Of a DNA stretch of 24,174 nucleotides, positions 19,511-24,174 are shown piece after piece; the first letter of the stretch is position 1; every line of letters starts with the position of its first letter. A model generated the notes under the pieces. That model made no database searches. It was not told the DNA's origin and saw nothing but the letters and a program-made list of their open reading frames with translations. The stretch spans positions 1 through 24,174 of the forward strand of contig WKLE02005026.1 in the NCBI GenBank assembly GCA_014885115.2. Reading direction: 5' to 3'. A program made the position numbers and the translations under genes. The DNA comes from Asterionellopsis glacialis (Eukaryota; Bacillariophyta; Plagiogrammaphyceae; Rhaphoneidales; Asterionellopsidaceae).

Positions 19511-19823
19511 TTCATGGTTGAGGGGTTTGGAGTAGTGGTCATGCTGGCTGCAGCTTTCGCTAGTAAGTAGGGCCCAAAGTTCTGTTCCCTCCATTTCCCG
19601 ACCTTGGTTGGACACAAGATGGGTCGTTTGGAATTAGTTTCAGAAACTACTCGGACTCGTAATCGTATTTACCTGGTACGACTGAAATAGAGAGGTATCT
19701 TTTCCAATGCTATCGGAAGCAAACAAGCTTATTATCCTTGACCGCCACAAAAAAAAGAGAGAACATCTTCGCATAGAATTCAACAGGCCCACCTTCATCC
19801 ATCGTGCGAGTTAGGTAGAAACG

Positions 19824-22800
19824 ATGGGGTTGACTGAGTTTTTGACTGCTGCCGCAGCAAGTGGCTTGGTTTCTTGTCCTTTGGAACCAAACAACGCTCC
19901 TATCGCTGTTTCGGCAGGACTAATCAATCTTGAACGATCGTCCTCTGTAAGCTTGTGCACTCTTACCAAGATTATCACTCATGAAAGTGGCGATAACACG
20001 CTGATGCCTGTAGCTCGATCATATTATGGAAATGATTGGGAAGTCAGTGCTGGTGTCTTTGCATCAATTGTATCCCCACAGTGTGCCACTGCATCTTGTT
20101 CGTTGGACTTACCACCTCTCGCAGCGAATGAAAATTATATGTTAACAACTTTGGCTGAACCTGAACGGACCTATCATGACAAAGTTGCACGATTTCTTGA
20201 GCAGGCATCGTTTGGTGTAACTAAGCAAGATTTGTATTCTAACTGGGATGCAAGTATTCCACTTGAAACTTCCATTGCTGCTTGGGTTGATGACCAAATC
20301 AACTCTGTCCCAATGACTGCTCATCGTGAATATTATCGTAAGAGAGCCAATGCTCCATCTGAACTATCGTACTATTACGGGAAACCTGGTCCCAAGCCCT
20401 GTGAGAACAATAGTAGATGGAGATATTTTGCTCTAACCGTGAAGGATTCTAACAAAATGATCCGCCTTGAAAACTCCTCGGGTAGCATCCCTGGATACGT
20501 CGTCTACATTGATAACGAGGCACGTACTATCGTGCCATCTACCTATGATTTAACCTTGACCAATGAACCAAGCCGAACCTTCAATATTCCTACATTTCAG
20601 ATCGGTATCGATTATCAACTCTGTCTGAATTCTTGGTGGGGAGTTCCAATGGTAAGTGGTCTTTTGGCTCTACCTGTAAAAGAGGGAATGGAATGGACTA
20701 CCTACTGAATTCCTCTAACCACTGCAATCGACCTGTTTCATTGAATGTTTGCTTCTTTCCTTCTTAACAAAAATATGAATACAGATCGAAGAAAAAGTTA
20801 ATGGTAAAATTGGCATCAAAGTTGGCGGCAATTGCTTCTATGTAGCAGGTGGTAATCCCATGGTTAATATTGATGACTCAGACACAAACTTATTTCCTCA
20901 TAGCATGACAATACCATTGCCTCAAACTACATTCATTGATGACCAACAGTATGGTTCCGAATTTTTTCAAGGTCATGCTGCCTCTGATCAATTAATGATT
21001 GTTGATAACACAACGCTCAATGCCGCTGAATGCGATGCACTCCCTAACCCCTGGGATCTTGAAAATTCACAAGGGTTCCCCATCAAACCTATATTTGGTA
21101 AATTAATTCTCGATAGTGGTCATATTTGGATGCTATACGATCCTAGACATGTCGGACTTGAAAATACTCCTGAAAATCCACTACCAGATGGTGGTGGTCG
21201 ATATGCTGCTGCAGAAGGGTCCCAAAGTCACTTGCAGACAGCAACTGTGACACCGTACGAGAATATAATGTGCGCAAATGTCCCACGTTCATTCTATAAC
21301 GAAGATAGTTGCCGTTTGAGTACCGACACCTATGCTTGTCAACCCCAGACAACAATCAAGTTTGCCATGTACGTTGCTTTGCTTTTTCGGGTTTTCTTGA
21401 GTTCTTTAAAATTTGTAAATAGGTACACAGAGAGAAAGGGGTAACGAGTCATTGATCTTATTCAAACTTTTTTTTGTTTTGCCTCTCTTACTTGATATAT
21501 AGTTTTTTGGATGACGAGGCAATTGTTACTTTTTACAATTTAACGCAAAGGTGGGTTTTTGCCATAACAGATTTACCCATGCCAGCAGATAGTCAGGCAG
21601 GGATTGAGTACGAAGTGTGCAAACACAGGAGAGATACATATGTACGCTTTTTACGTATGGACGACGCAACTTTGTGCAATGGTAATACATTGATCGAAGA
21701 AGAAACAGCAACTGTATTTGCGAATCTTATAAGAGAAGGTGGAAATAGCGATTTACAGGCAACTGCATTACCTAGGGTAAAAAATGTAATCAAGAGGAGT
21801 TCTGTTGGCTGTGCAAGCAATGACGTAGCTGTTGTGAACTTGGGTTATATCATGTCAGACAATGTATGTTGGAAACATGTCCATCCTGATGACCACAACG
21901 TATATGATTTCTCAACGTGGGCCGGTCTACTACCGGACGGATCGGATGCTAAACACCCAGGAGGTGCTGATATGATCCGAAATTACGAATATCAATCAAA
22001 ATTGCCTTTTCCAAATTCCCATCCCTTGCAGCGCTGGATTGATAGCAAAAGCAATTTTACTCTCATTGGCACATACGGTGATAATGTGCAATACGAAACC
22101 TTACCAGGGGTCCTACAAAACTCTCAATTGGCAAGTCAATTAGGATACGTAAGTGTCAACCCAACAGGCGATGCTATTGTCGTGTGTGGCAGTCCTGGAG
22201 AGGTTGCAAGCGACCCTTCCTTAGGCTCGGGGTATGATTATAACAGATTTGAACGGCTTTCAGGTGGAGGAACGTGGGCTGTAGGTGAAACGACACCTAC
22301 CAGTTGGCATGTAGCACAAAAGTAAGTTTTTCCGGGCGTGTTTGCAGTCTCTCGCTTATATTATCTAACAAAGTGTATATTTCACCTTTGACTCGATCCC
22401 CGTCTTTTCTTACAGAACTACCATTTGGTCCAACATTGCCCTTAAGGCAGCAGACCAACTCCGTCAGAGAGTTGCTTGGGCTTTAAGCCAAATTCTCGTG
22501 ATTGCACCTGACATTCTCGGCGATCAAAGAAGCACTGAGTCCACCATCAGTTTTTATGATATCTTTGTCCGAAACGCATTTGTAAGTTACTTTTTTCATG
22601 TTTTCTCTCCTACCTTGGAGATATTTATAGTCATAGTGTGGTGACTTCTAATATCTTAAATGAACATACTCTACTGTACGCAGGGCAACTACTTTCAAGT
22701 TCTCAAAGAAGTTGCATTCCATGAGAAAATGGGAGAGATGCTCTCCTTCATGGATTCGAGATCCTTCCAATGGACCAAGGATTCTTATAGCGTTGCGTCC

Positions 22801-24174
22801 TACCCGGATGAGAACTTTGCTCGTGAATTCATGCAGTTGTTTAGTATTGGTCTGTACGAGATGAACATGGATGGAACTCCAAAACAAGATGCCAACGGTG
22901 ACAATATCCCAACTTACGGAGTAAGTGATATTTTATCTTTTGCAAGAGCCTGGACAGGCTTTCGTGCTCAAGGTAGACGTGGTAATGTTGAAACGAGGGT
23001 ATCAAGCATGGACCCAATGTTCATTGAAGGTGACTACCGTGACCCATTTCCAAAGGTGTGTATCTCCTGAGATCTTTTTTTTTTTTTTTCGACTTCAATG
23101 TAACTGTCAAGTACAGATATCCTATATTGTGCTTTAAAATTTTGCAAAACAGCCCTAACACTTTCTTCTATTTTTACATCCTATTAGACTGATCTCTTTG
23201 GAGGCTTCATTGGGGATGGGACCGAGCTGTGTGTCGACCAGCCCAAATTACAGTTTTTAAGGCGTGGGGCGGTCTACCGTCTCCTTGGAAGAAGGTAAGA
23301 AATCAATCTGTTAAGGAAACACTTTTTTGTTAAACCTCGTATCTAACATGTCTTGAATGACCTATTCTTGCGTTAACTTCAGAGATCTACCGGAATGGCA
23401 AGAAGACCGCGATGAATGGAACGGGCAGGCATCAATTAAGAGGTTTGACGTTACTGAAGGGCCTCTCTACGACAAACTGTGTGCTTCATCCGGAGGAGAA
23501 TGCACATTCCCAGGTAAGGTTACACTAGATTCCAATTTAATTTGTACAAATTTGGAATGCAACGTAGATACTGTTCGTGTTGTTCGAGTAAAAGGTCCTC
23601 CAAATCCCATTTACTACGAATACATTCGTCCTCCTTGTGTTGAACATGCTTTCTTTAGCGATCCGCTACGCGTAAAGGACTGGGTGGAACATCCAACCTT
23701 TAATGTTTACAACTTCATGTGTGCCGACCCTAGACGTGATGTTGCAGTGGAAGCATGTTGTAATCTGCCATTGAATTCAGATCAAACACAAAGATGGCCC
23801 TTCAAAAATTGTGTGTACAATGGTGAGAGAATGACCTATAGTAAGGCTCGAGAGAGATGTACAGAAACAAACCGAATCACGTGTGACTTCGGACGTTTTC
23901 GTCTTTGGGAGGCTGGCATTTGCGCCGAAGGCGGTAATTTACGAGAATGGAGAAGGGATACCCGGCTCTATGAATTTTTCCATTGGACTGATACTCCCTG
24001 CAGTCTACAAGTGAAGGTCAATCAAGAAGGACATATTGCAATTGTTCACAACCCGGGTAGTTATACGATAGGCCAATCGAATGTCCGTTCCCTTGTAGCT
24101 GAGGATTCTGAAAATTACTTTAAGGTGGGAACAATTGATGATGATCTTGCTTTCATGTGCATGCTGATTGTGTA
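19824..24174 (+). CDS. DUF1800 protein with inserted cytochrome b5-like domain, 7 exons, 3' partial
   Basis: Exons are 19824-20651, 20785-21368, 21503-22321, 22416-22581, 22684-23055, 23188-23294 and 23393 to the window end. Introns are 94-134 nt, all GT-AG, and every junction keeps frame; at least 1219 aa. DUF1800 signatures are RFLEQASFGVTKQDL (from residue 123), LRQRVAWALSQILVI (from 759), NYFQVLKEVAFHEKMGEMLS (801-820), NFAREFMQLFSIGLYEMNMD (near 849), then FARAWTGF, and FLRRGAVYRLLG (about 947-958). Between the first and second lie about 630 extra residues, including a beta-rich part and, at about 585-650, a cytochrome b5-like core (CW...NVYDFSTW...HPGGADMI, His622 and His644). A Cys-rich region follows the core (from about 970), with MTYSKARERC...CDFGRF. 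DUF1800 function is unknown. The start is the first in-frame ATG; the signal peptide is weak (LTAAAASGLVSC), so an upstream exon may be missing. Confidence 0.9.
21840..22030 (+). other. Cytochrome b5-like heme-binding segment within the DUF1800 protein
   Basis: The encoded order is CW (residues 593-594), VYDFSTW (604-610), HPGGADMI (622-629) and a second His at 644 in PFPNSHPL. Cytochrome b5 domains show CW, VYD[VF][ST].[FW], HPGG...[IL], and a second heme His about 24 residues after the first. Here the YD-to-HPGG distance is 8 residues longer (LLPDGSDAK loop) and the His-His distance is 22. Heme binding is inferred, not shown. Confidence 0.6.

Larger units (their letters stand above)
18066..19823. 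other. 1.76 kb AT-rich region with repeats, no gene called
   Basis: Small ORFs on both strands (18144-18824, 18839-19021, 19018-19329, 19364-19617) overlap one another and show no recognisable domain. What stands out is non-coding structure: a GC-rich island (about 18250-18560), two perfect inverted repeats, a 17-bp direct repeat and several GTACCTGGTAC-type motifs, each listed separately. The last few hundred bases should include the promoter of the DUF1800 gene, or possibly an unrecognised first exon. Confidence 0.5.

Noticed and set aside
23515..23600. A further intron in the last DUF1800 exon, starting at the GGTAAGG near 23515
   Set aside because: The frame stays open through the site and the sequence beyond is protein-like, so no intron is needed.

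Overview
This window looks like nuclear DNA of a photosynthetic stramenopile, most likely a diatom (inference). The reasons are AT-rich intergenic DNA, short GT-AG introns (about 65-180 nt), eukaryotic housekeeping genes (fibrillarin, a CCDC124-type ribosome factor), a GT48 beta-1,3-glucan synthase of the kind that makes chrysolaminarin or callose, a DUF3598-like protein typical of cyanobacteria and plastid-bearing lineages, and Asn/Thr/Ser/Gln-rich low-complexity segments. No bacterial operon, rRNA, tRNA or CRISPR was seen.

Layout: a secreted DUF3598-like protein (+, 346-1563); a probable small spliced gene (-, 1652-2023); a type II membrane GT32-like glycosyltransferase (-, 2123-3787); a CCDC124/Lso2-like protein (+, 4246-5052); about 1 kb with only tentative spliced coding signal; fibrillarin in three exons (-, 6020-7334); a 1.4 kb upstream region; a four-exon glucan synthase of 2134 aa (+, 8786-15520); a probable spliced gene of unknown function (-, 15574-16430); a Q/N-rich protein with a C-terminal glycine-zipper-like segment (-, 16677-18065); about 1.75 kb of AT-rich DNA with a GC-rich island, inverted repeats, a direct repeat and a dispersed GTACCTGGTAC-type motif; and a seven-exon DUF1800 gene running off the window (+, 19824-24174).

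The genes do not form a pathway; this is ordinary eukaryotic gene order with alternating strands. The most notable item is the DUF1800 protein. Its core is interrupted by about 630 residues, and this insert carries a cytochrome b5-like heme-binding signature (VYDFSTW...HPGG and a second His 22 residues later). The splice models of fibrillarin, the glucan synthase and the DUF1800 gene were built by hand: all junctions keep frame and restore family motifs. The three small or tentative spliced loci are much less certain.
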